From Mycolicibacter kumamotonensis (GTDB lineage: Bacteria; Actinomycetota; Actinomycetes; Mycobacteriales; Mycobacteriaceae), in assembly GCF_002086285.1 (NCBI RefSeq), contig NZ_MVHU01000009.1, forward strand, positions 1-64,000: a stretch of DNA of 64,000 nucleotides, written 5' to 3'. Below the pieces are notes generated by a model. The model made no database searches and was not told the origin of the DNA. It was given only the letters and a program-made list of their open reading frames with translations. This document shows, one piece after another, positions 1-8,638 of the stretch (positions are counted from its first letter, which is position 1; the number at the start of each line of letters is the position of its first letter). Both the position numbers and the translations under genes were made by a program.

Positions 1-2
1 AC

Positions 3-77
3 CTCGGCGGCGTCCTGTTGGTCGCCGCCGTCATCCACACGCGAGTCGACGCCAGCAAATCAGGAGACACGCCCTAG
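3..77 (+). CDS. C-terminal end of a membrane protein (partial)
   Basis: The first 25 codons of the window read in frame to a TAG. They encode a hydrophobic stretch (LGGVLLVAAVIHTRV) followed by a short polar tail, DASKSGDTP. This is typical of the last transmembrane helix and cytoplasmic tail of a transporter or other polytopic membrane protein. The gene begins outside the window, so the family cannot be named. It converges on the thiolase-like gene, with 92 bases between the two stop codons. Confidence 0.5.
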   Translation, partial: LGGVLLVAAVIHTRVDASKSGDTP

Positions 78-100
78 CCGCCCCCACCCAGCGCGAACGT

Positions 101-122
101 GCGTGTCTGTACGCCGACACGC
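101..122. terminator. Hairpin between convergent genes
   Basis: A 7-bp inverted repeat, GCGTGTC / GACACGC (101-107 and 116-122), lies between two converging stop codons. It has no T-tract, which is usual for mycobacterial intrinsic terminators. Position rather than a strong motif supports the call. Confidence 0.4.
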
Positions 123-169
123 CGTTGGCGCCGGCATTCTGCGCACCCTCGCGCCGTGGCGCGTGAACG

Positions 170-1705
170 TCAGCGCGGGGAGCAGCGGTTGCCGTAGTCG
201 AACGCGTGCACCGTCACCGGAGCGCCCAGCGGCTCGCCGTCGGACAACAACGCCACCAGGTTTTCGTCTTCGGTGGTCGCGAGGAACCGGGTGCCGTCGG
301 CGTCGAGCCGGCCGATGATGATCCCGGTGCGGGTCTTCCAGTCGTAGCGGACGCTGTAGGTCTCGATGGTGGCCGGGCCCTCGGCCTTCTCGGTGACCGG
401 CACGGTGGTGGCGGCATCGATCTGCGGCTGCAGTTCGGCACTGCGATCCGGCATCCACGGCACGGGCGTGGTCGAATACACCCCGGCCGCGTACTTGCTC
501 ATCATTCCGCCGTTGGCCCCGACATAGGCGAATTGCCCGGGGACACTTCGCGCTGCGGCGACGGCCTCGGCGATCGCGTGCATCGAATAGTTGTTGCCGG
601 CGCCACCGAAGAAGGGCAGCCCGCCGGTCAGGGTCAGGCCGCGTGGGTCGTCGGCGGACAGGCCGAAGGCGTCGCAGATGGCGAACACCGGCACTGGGAA
701 GCAGCTGTAGAGGTCAATGGCAGCGACGTCGTCGAAGCCGATCCCGGCCATCTCGAGCGCCGCGTTGGTGGCCGCCACCGCAGCCGGGTAGCCGCCCAGG
801 TCCTCGCGATCCAGCAGACGCTGGGAACGCAGTGCGGCGTGACCGTGCAGGTACACCCAGCGGTCTTCGGGCACCCGCAGGCGTCGGGCGGCCTCCACCG
901 ACATCACCAGCACCGCGGCGCCCTGGTTGACCTGATCACGCGCCACCAGTAGCCGCGGGTACGGGTCGCAGATCATCCGGTTCTCGGTGCTGATCGTGAT
1001 CAGTTCTTCGACCGACCGCTCCACCGGCGAGGCCGAGAACGGGTTCTTGGCCGCGATTTTGGTCATGGGGGCGAACAGCTCGCCCATGGCCTGCAGGTAG
1101 TCGGCGGCGCTGAGGCCCAAGCGGGCCCGGCGGGCGTTCTCCAACAAGCCGTACTGCACCGCCGGGCTGGTCAGCCCGTGCAGCACGGTGTACTTCTCGA
1201 CGAAATCCTCCAGGCCGTAGCCGCGGTCTTCGAACTGGCCCTCGACGGTCTCGTTGAAATCCGGCTTCTTGTCGGCTTTGGCAAAGTGACGCAACGTCGA
1301 TGTCGCATCGGATCCGCACAGCAGCACCACATCTGCGGCGCCGGCCGCGATCTCACCGGCGAACTCGGTCAGCAGCGCCTGCGGCCCCTGACCGCCCACC
1401 TTGTCCAAGATCGCGCGCGCCGGGTCCGCCGCGATCCGCCGCGCCACCGACCGCGGGAAGTTGTTCGACTTCCCAAGCGGCGCAGGGGTATTCGGGATGG
1501 AAATCTCAAATTGGCGGGTGGCGACCACGGTGTCGATGGCCGACGCGACCTGGGCGGCGTCGCTTGCCCCACAGTCCGCCAGCGCCGCCTGAGCGGCGGC
1601 AGCGGCCAGCTCCACCGGCGACATCGCGCGGTAGTCGGCGTCGTCGATGCGCTCGGCAGCCTGCCCAACGCCGACCACGACGGGAGTGCGGGGATCGATA
1701 CTCAT
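170..1705 (-). CDS. Thiolase-like protein (acetyl-CoA acetyltransferase family, TLP1 type)
   Basis: 511 residues starting MSIDPRTPVVVGVGQ, the usual thiolase-fold opening. A Cys in VLLCGSDAT (about residue 131) and a GGAGNNYSMHAIAEA block provide thiolase-like active-site signatures. A further Cys sits in DLYSCFPVP. About 90 residues follow the thiolase core (from about TYSVRYDWKTRTG to the end), matching the additional C-terminal domain of thiolase-like protein type 1. Family members are annotated as acetyl-CoA acetyltransferases of lipid metabolism, but the true substrate of the TLP1 group is unclear. It lies downstream of sucCD on the same strand, separated by a long hairpin, so it is probably transcribed independently. 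Confidence 0.85.
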   Translation of the reverse strand: MSIDPRTPVVVGVGQAAERIDDADYRAMSPVELAAAAAQAALADCGASDAAQVASAIDTVVATRQFEISIPNTPAPLGKSNNFPRSVARRIAADPARAILDKVGGQGPQALLTEFAGEIAAGAADVVLLCGSDATSTLRHFAKADKKPDFNETVEGQFEDRGYGLEDFVEKYTVLHGLTSPAVQYGLLENARRARLGLSAADYLQAMGELFAPMTKIAAKNPFSASPVERSVEELITISTENRMICDPYPRLLVARDQVNQGAAVLVMSVEAARRLRVPEDRWVYLHGHAALRSQRLLDREDLGGYPAAVAATNAALEMAGIGFDDVAAIDLYSCFPVPVFAICDAFGLSADDPRGLTLTGGLPFFGGAGNNYSMHAIAEAVAAARSVPGQFAYVGANGGMMSKYAAGVYSTTPVPWMPDRSAELQPQIDAATTVPVTEKAEGPATIETYSVRYDWKTRTGIIIGRLDADGTRFLATTEDENLVALLSDGEPLGAPVTVHAFDYGNRCSPR

Positions 1706-1722
1706 GTGCTCACCCTTCTATG

Positions 1723-1782
1723 GCGAGCAGACGCAGAATCGCGCTGCAAGCACCGCTTGCGTGCGATTCTGCGTCTGCTCGC
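1723..1782. terminator. Long perfect inverted repeat downstream of sucD
   Basis: Two perfect 20-bp arms (GCGAGCAGACGCAGAATCGC at 1723-1742 and its exact reverse complement at 1763-1782) flank a 20-base loop that itself contains GCAAG/CTTGC. The whole forms one long cruciform or hairpin starting 13 bases after the sucD stop. It probably ends sucCD transcription. The arm sequence resembles short intergenic palindromes I recall in mycobacteria, so it may also be a repeat family member. Confidence 0.6.
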
Positions 1783-1794
1783 GCCAAGAAACCG

Positions 1795-2697
<903 letters not shown>

Positions 2698-2699
2698 GC

Positions 2700-3893
2700 T
2701 TATGCGTCCTTTCCGGCGTGCGCCAGCTCGGCAGCCTTGTCGGCGGCCTCGTCCATGGTGTCGACGAGGGTCACCAGCGGGTGGTTGGCCTGGGCCAGGA
2801 TCGCCCGGCCCTCCTCGACGTTGTTGCCGTCGAGCCGGACCACCAGCGGCTTGGTCGCGGTGTCGCCGAGGATCTTCAGCGCCGCCACGATGCCGTTGGC
2901 CACCGCGTCGCACGCGGTGATGCCGCCGAACACGTTGACGAAGACACTCTTGACCTGCTTGTCACCCAGGATGACGTCCAGGCCCGCGGCCATCACCTCC
3001 GCGGAGGCGCCGCCGCCGATGTCGAGGAAGTTGGCCGGTTTCACACCGCCGTGCTTCTCACCGGCGTAGGCGGTGACATCCAGCGTGGACATGACCAGAC
3101 CGGCGCCGTTGCCGATGATGCCGACCTCGCCGTCGAGCTTGACGTAGTTCAGGTCGTGCTGCTTGGCCTTGATCTCCAGGGGGTCGGTGGCGTCCAGGTC
3201 GGCGAACTCGGCGTGACCCGGCTGACGGAACTCCGCGTTGCCGTCGAGGGTGACCTTGCCGTCGAGAGCAAGAATCTGGCCTGGGTCGCCTTCACCGCGG
3301 GAGGGGGTGCGCACCAGCGGGTTGACCTCGACCAGGGTGGCGTCCTCGGCGACGAAGACCTCCCAGAGCTTCTGGATGGTCACGGCCGCGGCGTCGAGCA
3401 CCTCGGCGGGCAGGTGGCCCTGCTCGGCAATCGAGCGGGCGAACGCCAGGTCGACGCCCTTCACCGCGTCGACGGGCACCTTGGCCAGCCGCTCCGGCTT
3501 GGTCGCGGCGACCTCTTCGATCTCCATACCGCCCTCGACCGAGCACATGGCCAGGTAGGTGCGGTTGGAGCGGTCGAGCAGGAATGAGATGTAGTACTCC
3601 TCGGCGATGTCGCTCGCCTCGGCGACCAGCAGCTTCTTGACGATGTGGCCCTTGATGTCCAGGCCGAGAATGTTCTGCGCGTGGGTGAACGCGTCCTCCG
3701 GGGTGGCGGCGTACTTGACGCCACCGGCCTTGCCGCGGCCACCCACTTTGACCTGGGCCTTGACCATGACCGGCCGACCGATCTCGGTGGCGATGGCCTT
3801 GGCGTCCTCGGCCGAGGTGGTTACTCGGCCCGGCGTGGTGGGCACATTGTGCTTGGCGAACAGCTCCTTCGCCTGATACTCGAATAGATCCAT
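2700..3893 (-). CDS. sucC: Succinyl-CoA synthetase beta subunit (ADP-forming)
   Basis: 397 residues with the ATP-grasp N-terminus [20 protein letters not shown]. The glycine-rich nucleotide loop [13 protein letters not shown] and the C-terminal CoA-ligase fold ([16 protein letters not shown]) are present. It is slightly longer than typical SucC because of a short insertion around [13 protein letters not shown] in the ATP-grasp domain. First gene of a two-gene sucCD operon. The 5' region (3894-4162) is shared with the divergent M23 peptidase gene. Confidence 0.97.
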   Translation of the reverse strand: MDLFEYQAKELFAKHNVPTTPGRVTTSAEDAKAIATEIGRPVMVKAQVKVGGRGKAGGVKYAATPEDAFTHAQNILGLDIKGHIVKKLLVAEASDIAEEYYISFLLDRSNRTYLAMCSVEGGMEIEEVAATKPERLAKVPVDAVKGVDLAFARSIAEQGHLPAEVLDAAAVTIQKLWEVFVAEDATLVEVNPLVRTPSRGEGDPGQILALDGKVTLDGNAEFRQPGHAEFADLDATDPLEIKAKQHDLNYVKLDGEVGIIGNGAGLVMSTLDVTAYAGEKHGGVKPANFLDIGGGASAEVMAAGLDVILGDKQVKSVFVNVFGGITACDAVANGIVAALKILGDTATKPLVVRLDGNNVEEGRAILAQANHPLVTLVDTMDEAADKAAELAHAGKDA

Positions 3894-4099
3894 GGGCTCA
3901 CTGTCTTATTGCGGGTCGCCGGTAGACCGGCACTGTCGGATTCAAGAGCTTTTAACTCCCGAGGCACTGTATCGACCCTGCGCCGAGGTTCCGTCCTCCC
4001 ATACCATCGCTGTGGCACATCTCACCGCCCGGAAAACGTGATTAGGTTCACATTTGCGGCCGGATTTGACCGATGGCTTGCCTCGCGATCGGGAACTGG

Positions 4100-4129
4100 T
4101 TACCGTCACCGAGTCTAGGTCTTTATAAC
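4100..4129 (+). promoter_or_regulatory. Candidate promoter of the M23 peptidase gene
   Basis: TTACCG (4100-4105) and TATAAC (4124-4129) are separated by 18 bases, about 33 bases before the ATG at 4163. The -10 element is close to consensus, the -35 is weak. It lies in the 269-base divergent region between sucC and the peptidase gene, in which no other feature was recognised. Confidence 0.45.
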
Positions 4130-4162
4130 GTTCTGATCACGACCAGAGGATTTTCCAGGCTG

Positions 4163-5209
4163 ATGCAGCACGGATCACCCATGCGCCCGGTAGCTCGCGG
4201 GGTCACCTCCCGCCACCGAAACGGCGCTGCGGCGGCTGCACATCAGCCTTCGGTTCCCGGCCCCGCCGAGGTGACCGACATCATCCCGTTCGACGAGTTC
4301 GGACGGCTCGACGACGCCCTGTTCGGCGACGACCCGTTCACCGGCGCCGCCTTCGACGGCTCGGCTGACGTGCTGTCGGCCCCGGAGCTGGACGACCTGA
4401 CCGACACCGACAATATGCCGGTCCTGCGACTGGCCTTCCCGCGCGGTGGCTACCCGGACGAGTACGTCTACCCCCCGACCCGCGGAGCAGCCGGGGTACC
4501 GGTCCGGGCTCGCGGCGGGAAACACCGCAGCCAGCCCACCAGCGCGGTCAAGAGCCGCATGATGATCGCCGCGATGGCCGCCGGCGCCGCCGCTGCCGCC
4601 GCGCATGCCGCCACCCACCCGTCGGGCGACACCGTCGCCCGGCCGGCGGTGCTGGCCGCCAGCAAGACGACGCTGAACGACGGCACCACCACCTCCAGCC
4701 GCGGCATGCAGATGATCACGGTCAAGGCCGCGGCCAATGTCGTGGTGCACAACGAGGAACTCGCCAAAGGCGTGGCCTTCGCCCAGGAACGCGCCGAGCG
4801 CGAGGCCCGGCTGCAGCGTCCGCTGTTCGTCGCGCCCACCCAGGGCGCGTTCACCTCGAACTTCGGCTACCGCTGGGGTGTGCTGCACGCCGGTATCGAC
4901 ATCGCCAATGCCATCGGCACTCCGATCCTGGCGGCGTCCGACGGCGTGGTGATCGAGTCCGGCCCCAGCGCCGGCTACGGCATGCTGGTCAAACTGCGGC
5001 ACTCCGACGGCACGGTCACGCTCTACGGGCACATCAACCGGTCGCTGGTCAGCGTCGGCGAGCGCGTGATGGCCGGCGACCAGATCGCCGAGATGGGCAA
5101 CCGCGGCTATTCCACCGGCCCGCACCTGCACTTCGAGGTGCTGCAGAACGGCACCAGCAGGATCGACCCGACATCCTGGCTGGCCAAGCGCGGGATCAAT
5201 TTCGCTTAA
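4163..5209 (+). CDS. M23 (LytM-type) peptidase-family protein
   Basis: 348 residues. The last third is a complete M23 domain: SNFGYRWGVLHAGIDIANA carries the HxxxD zinc ligands and GPHLHFEVLQNG the HxH pair, so catalytic peptidoglycan hydrolase activity is possible. A hydrophobic Ala-rich segment (about residues 133-153) suggests a membrane anchor or uncleaved signal. The N-terminal ~100 residues are acidic and low in complexity. It matches the Rv0950c position and type next to sucCD. The start is the ATG at 4163; an ATG at 4181 is the alternative. Confidence 0.85.
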   Translation: MQHGSPMRPVARGVTSRHRNGAAAAAHQPSVPGPAEVTDIIPFDEFGRLDDALFGDDPFTGAAFDGSADVLSAPELDDLTDTDNMPVLRLAFPRGGYPDEYVYPPTRGAAGVPVRARGGKHRSQPTSAVKSRMMIAAMAAGAAAAAAHAATHPSGDTVARPAVLAASKTTLNDGTTTSSRGMQMITVKAAANVVVHNEELAKGVAFAQERAEREARLQRPLFVAPTQGAFTSNFGYRWGVLHAGIDIANAIGTPILAASDGVVIESGPSAGYGMLVKLRHSDGTVTLYGHINRSLVSVGERVMAGDQIAEMGNRGYSTGPHLHFEVLQNGTSRIDPTSWLAKRGINFA

Positions 5210-5218
5210 CCTGGGTTG

Positions 5219-5770
5219 GTGACCGACCGCCACCATCCACCCACCGGTGCTGTTCCCCCCGGATCCGATCCGGCCAGTGCTCCCAGCCGCATCATCCGCC
5301 GGGCCCCGACCGGCGCCATCCCGGTCGTCACCGGCGCCGAGCGGATTCCCCCGGCGATGAGGCCGCAGGTGGCGCCTCCGCCGGCCCCGGCCCGCACCCC
5401 TTCGGCGGTGGTCCCGGTCAGCGCCTGCGTGCTCGCCATCATCGGCTGTTGGGCCACCTCCGTGGTGTCTACCGACCTGATCGCCAGCTGGTGGCACACC
5501 GACCGGCTGTTCTGCGTGGCGGTCGGATTCTTGAGCCTGGTGTTCGCGGGGACGACGGTGGCCGGGGTGATCATGCTGCTGCTGCGACGCCCGTTGGGCC
5601 GGTACCTGATCGCGGTCGGCGCGGTGATCGCCCTGCTGACCTTCGGCAGTCTTTTCCTGGCGGGCGCCCGGGTGCCGGGGATCGTGCACGTGATCCCGTT
5701 CATTCAGGCCGCCACCGTCGCGGCGGCGCTGCACCCGGCTACCAGACGCTGGCTGTCCGAGTCGTTTTAG
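5219..5770 (+). CDS. Hypothetical membrane protein
   Basis: 183 residues from a GTG start. The first ~60 residues are Pro/Ala rich and polar. Then come about four hydrophobic helices (VPVSACVLAIIGCW, LFCVAVGFLSLVFAG, VAGVIMLLLRRP, YLIAVGAVIALLTFGSLFLAG) and a short tail. No known domain was recognised. It starts 9 bases after the M23 gene, so the two may be co-transcribed, and its stop overlaps the convergent uvrD1 stop by 4 bases. Confidence 0.75.
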   Translation: MTDRHHPPTGAVPPGSDPASAPSRIIRRAPTGAIPVVTGAERIPPAMRPQVAPPPAPARTPSAVVPVSACVLAIIGCWATSVVSTDLIASWWHTDRLFCVAVGFLSLVFAGTTVAGVIMLLLRRPLGRYLIAVGAVIALLTFGSLFLAGARVPGIVHVIPFIQAATVAAALHPATRRWLSESF

Positions 5771-8085
5771 AGCTTGGTCACCGGCGCGTGGTTGTGCATC
5801 AGCTTGACCCGCCCGGAACTGCCGAAGTCGATCAGCGACATCGCCGACTCCCCCACCCCGGAGACTTCCTCCACCCGGCCCAGGCCGTACTTGTCGTGCG
5901 AAACCCGGTCCCCGGGCGCCAACACCAGCAGTGGGCGGTTGCCGGACCGGCCCGGTGCCGGTCTGGGCGTGCCGAACCGGCCGGCACCGCTGACCGGGGC
6001 GCTCGGCGCCGCGGTGGCATCGGTGCGCCGCCAATCGACGAGCTGCTGCGGGATCTCCCGCAGGAAGCGTGATTCCGGGTTCAGCATCGGTTGCCCCCAC
6101 GACGAGCGCACCTTGGCCCGGCTCAGGTAGAGGCGTTGCCGGGCCCGGGTGAGACCGACGTAGGCCAGCCGGCGTTCCTCGGACAGCTCGCGGGCATCGC
6201 CCAGCGACCGCATGTGCGGGAACATGCCGTCTTCCCAGCCGATGACGAACACCACCGGGAACTCCAGCCCCTTGGCGGTGTGCAGCGTCATCAGCGTCAC
6301 CACCCCGGAGCCGTGTTCGGGGATCTCGTCGGTGTCGGCAATCAGCGAGACCCGCTCCAAAAACGCCGCCAGCACGCCGACGTCGGGGATGTCCTCTTCC
6401 TCGACGGGCCTGTCCTGTTCGGCGAGTGCATTGGCCCGATCGATGCTGAATTCGTGGGCGACGCTGACGAGTTCGTTGATGTTGTCCAGTCGGGCGAGAT
6501 CCTGCGGGTCGGTGGAGGCCTCGAGCTCGGCGCGGTACCCGGTGCGGTCGAGCACCATCTCGACGAGCCCACCGAGGTCGTCGTCGGCGGTGTCGAGGTG
6601 CGCCCGCAGTTCGTCGAGCATCGCGACGAATCCGGAGATCGCGTTCTGTGAGCGGGTGTTGAGCATCGGCACCCGCCCCTCGGCGGCGGCGCGCAGCGCG
6701 GCGGCGAAACCGGTGCCGGTGTTCTCGGCGTGCACCGCCACGCACGCCTCGGCGCGGTCGCCGATGCCGCGGCGCGGGGTGTTGAGGATGCGCCGCAGGC
6801 TCACCGCATCACCGGGATTGTCCAGCACCCGCAGGTAGGCGATGATGTCGCGGATCTCTTTGCGCTCGTAAAAGCGCACGCCGCCAACCACTTTGTACGG
6901 AATGCCGGCGCGGATGAAAACCTCTTCCAGCGACCGTGACGCGTTGTTGGTCCGGTAGAAGATCGCGACATCGGAGTAGTTGATCGTGCCGGCATCGGTC
7001 AGCGAGTCGATCTCCTGCGCCACGAACCGCGCCTCGTCGTGTTCGTTGTCGGCCACATAGCCGACGATCAGCTCGCCGTCACCGGCGTCGGTCCACAGCC
7101 GCTTCTCGCGGCGCCCCGAGTTGCAGGCGATCACCGCGTTGGCCGCCGACAGGATGTTCTGGGTGGAGCGGTAGTTCTGCTCCAGCAACATCGTCTTCGC
7201 GTCCGGGTAGTCGCGTTCGAAGTCCTCGATGTTGCGGATGGTGGCGCCGCGGAACGCGTAGATCGACTGGTCGGCGTCCCCGACCACGCACAGCTCCGCC
7301 GGCGGGATGTCACTCGCCTGCTCACCCGCCAGTGAGTGGCCCGCCAGCTCGCGCACCAGCACGTACTGAGCATGGTTGGTGTCCTGGTACTCATCGACCA
7401 GGATGTGCCGGAATCGGCGCCGGTAGTGCTCGGCGATCTCCGGGAACGCCTGCAGGATGCCCACCGTCTCGCCGATCAGGTCGTCGAAGTCCAGCGCGTT
7501 GGCCGAACGCAGCCGGCGCTGGTATTCGGCGTAGACCGCGGCCACCACCCGGCTCAGGTCGTCGGAGCTCTCGGTGAGGTCGGCCAGCGCACGCTCGGGA
7601 TCGATCAGTTCGTTCTTGAGGTTGGAGATGGCGCCCGCCAGCAGCCGCGGCGAGTGCCGCTTGACGTCGAGACCCATGTCGCGGCCGATCATCAACAGCA
7701 GGCGCCGCGAGTCGTCGGCGTCGTAGATGGAGAAGTTGGAGTTCAGCCCGGGGACCACCGAGGCCTGGTTGCGCAGGATCCGCACGCAGGTGGAGTGAAA
7801 CGTCGACACCCACATCGCGCGGGCGCGCGGGCCGATCAGCGACACCACCCGCTCCCGCATCTCGTTGGCGGCCTTGTTGGTGAAGGTGATCGCCAGCACC
7901 TGCCCCACGCCGACACCGCGGGCAGCCAGCAGGTAGGCGATGCGCCGGGTGAGCACGGCGGTCTTGCCCGAGCCGGCCCCGGCGACGATCAGCAGCGGCG
8001 AGCCCTCGTGCAGTACGGCCTGGCGCTGCTGTGGGTTGAGACCGTCGAGCAGGTGATCGGTTTGCGGAGTCGCGTGCAGGGTCAT
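5767..8085 (-). CDS. uvrD1: ATP-dependent DNA helicase UvrD1 (UvrD/PcrA type)
   Basis: 772 residues, the expected length. SF1A motifs are in order: Walker A GAGSGKTAVLTRR, DEYQDTNHAQ (motif II), EQNYRSTQNIL, and LMTLHTAKGLEFPVVF with WEDGMFPH near the C-terminal third. The C-terminal ~50 residues (GDRVSHDKYGLGRVEEV to the end) form the Tudor-like, RNA-polymerase-interacting domain of actinobacterial PcrA/UvrD1. It acts in nucleotide excision repair; mycobacterial UvrD1 is known to be stimulated by Ku, whose gene lies about 16 kb away here. The ATG at 8085 has GGGGAG just upstream and gives MTLHATPQTDHLLDGLN. Confidence 0.96.
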   Translation of the reverse strand: MTLHATPQTDHLLDGLNPQQRQAVLHEGSPLLIVAGAGSGKTAVLTRRIAYLLAARGVGVGQVLAITFTNKAANEMRERVVSLIGPRARAMWVSTFHSTCVRILRNQASVVPGLNSNFSIYDADDSRRLLLMIGRDMGLDVKRHSPRLLAGAISNLKNELIDPERALADLTESSDDLSRVVAAVYAEYQRRLRSANALDFDDLIGETVGILQAFPEIAEHYRRRFRHILVDEYQDTNHAQYVLVRELAGHSLAGEQASDIPPAELCVVGDADQSIYAFRGATIRNIEDFERDYPDAKTMLLEQNYRSTQNILSAANAVIACNSGRREKRLWTDAGDGELIVGYVADNEHDEARFVAQEIDSLTDAGTINYSDVAIFYRTNNASRSLEEVFIRAGIPYKVVGGVRFYERKEIRDIIAYLRVLDNPGDAVSLRRILNTPRRGIGDRAEACVAVHAENTGTGFAAALRAAAEGRVPMLNTRSQNAISGFVAMLDELRAHLDTADDDLGGLVEMVLDRTGYRAELEASTDPQDLARLDNINELVSVAHEFSIDRANALAEQDRPVEEEDIPDVGVLAAFLERVSLIADTDEIPEHGSGVVTLMTLHTAKGLEFPVVFVIGWEDGMFPHMRSLGDARELSEERRLAYVGLTRARQRLYLSRAKVRSSWGQPMLNPESRFLREIPQQLVDWRRTDATAAPSAPVSGAGRFGTPRPAPGRSGNRPLLVLAPGDRVSHDKYGLGRVEEVSGVGESAMSLIDFGSSGRVKLMHNHAPVTKL

Positions 8086-8121
8086 ATCGCTCCCCAACGT
8101 ACCGCCGCCCGACGACAGTCT

Positions 8122-8151
8122 TTGCGCTGGCACGGCCCTAAGTGGCAGACT
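8122..8151 (+). promoter_or_regulatory. Candidate promoter of the chorismate mutase leader
   Basis: TTGCGC (8122-8127) and CAGACT (8146-8151) are separated by 18 bases. A transcript would begin about 8158, exactly at the GTG of the leader peptide, giving a leaderless start, which is common in mycobacteria. Inferred from motif and spacing only. Confidence 0.4.
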
Positions 8152-8157
8152 CGTTTC

Positions 8158-8217
8158 GTGCTCGACACGCAGCGTCGATTTATCTACGGGTACCGAACAG
8201 CGGTGCCCGTGGTTTAG
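8158..8217 (+). CDS. Putative aromatic leader peptide (19 residues)
   Basis: GTG-initiated frame encoding MLDTQRRFIYGYRTAVPVV and ending at TAG. It holds one Phe and two Tyr codons within five residues (FIYGY), and Phe and Tyr are the end products of the pathway served by the downstream chorismate mutase. The Tyr codons lie on the 5' arm of a perfect 9-bp hairpin. No ribosome-binding site is visible, which fits leaderless initiation. It is far too short to be an ordinary enzyme. The call is an inference from composition and position. Confidence 0.5.
   Translation: MLDTQRRFIYGYRTAVPVV
8187..8209 (+). promoter_or_regulatory. Pause-type hairpin over the leader peptide
   Basis: CGGGTACCG (8187-8195) pairs with CGGTGCCCG (8201-8209) across a 5-base loop, with one G-T pair and the rest Watson-Crick. 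It overlaps the second Tyr codon, as the 1:2 hairpin of an attenuator would. Confidence 0.5.
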
Positions 8218-8230
8218 ACGCAACGCCTGC

Positions 8231-8270
8231 GCCCCGCGGTCCGCTTCGCCGACCCGGGGCTTGTCTGTTG
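8231..8270 (+). terminator. Terminator-like hairpin ahead of chorismate mutase
   Basis: GCCCCGCGGTC (8231-8241) pairs with GACCCGGGGC (8251-8260) with one bulge, giving 10 base pairs closed by a 9-base loop. It is followed by the T-rich TTGTCTGTTG. It ends 19 bases before the chorismate mutase ATG, so it can only be an attenuator for that gene, not the end of an upstream gene. Confidence 0.55.
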
Positions 8271-8288
8271 TGTGAGGCCGGATCGCCG

Positions 8289-8597
8289 ATGGGACCAGAA
8301 AACACCAACAGCGAGAATCTGGAGTCCGAACCCATGACTGCCCAACCCCAGCAACTGCCCGACATCGATGAACTGCGTCATGAGATCGACCGGCTCGACG
8401 CCGAGATCCTGGCCGCGGTCAAGCGCCGCACCGAGGTGTCGCAGGAGATCGGCAGGGCCCGGATGGCCTCGGGCGGCACCCGACTGGTGCACAGCCGCGA
8501 GATGAAGGTGCTCGAGCGGTACAGCGAGCTCGGCCAGGACGGCAAAGAACTGGCGATGCTGCTGCTGCGGCTGGGCCGCGGCCGGCTCGGTTACTGA
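8289..8597 (+). CDS. Intracellular chorismate mutase (AroQ type)
   Basis: 102 residues, the size of the small all-alpha AroQ-delta enzymes. It converts chorismate to prephenate at the Phe/Tyr branch of the shikimate pathway. [20 protein letters not shown] and [15 protein letters not shown] carry the usual Arg/Glu active-site helix, and the end RLGRGRLGY matches mycobacterial homologues, where this tail docks on DAHP synthase. The ATG at 8289 matches the homologous start, and upstream lies the candidate attenuator. Confidence 0.93.
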   Translation: MGPENTNSENLESEPMTAQPQQLPDIDELRHEIDRLDAEILAAVKRRTEVSQEIGRARMASGGTRLVHSREMKVLERYSELGQDGKELAMLLLRLGRGRLGY

Positions 8598-8638
8598 GCG
8601 GCTTACGCCGGGTTCGTGATCGCCGCTACTGTCGGGGA

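Noticed and set aside
4175-6745. 856-residue minus-strand frame over the M23 gene, the membrane protein and the end of uvrD1
   Set aside because: Composition is Arg/Gly/Ala low complexity with no family match, while the other-strand frames and uvrD1 are recognisable proteins.
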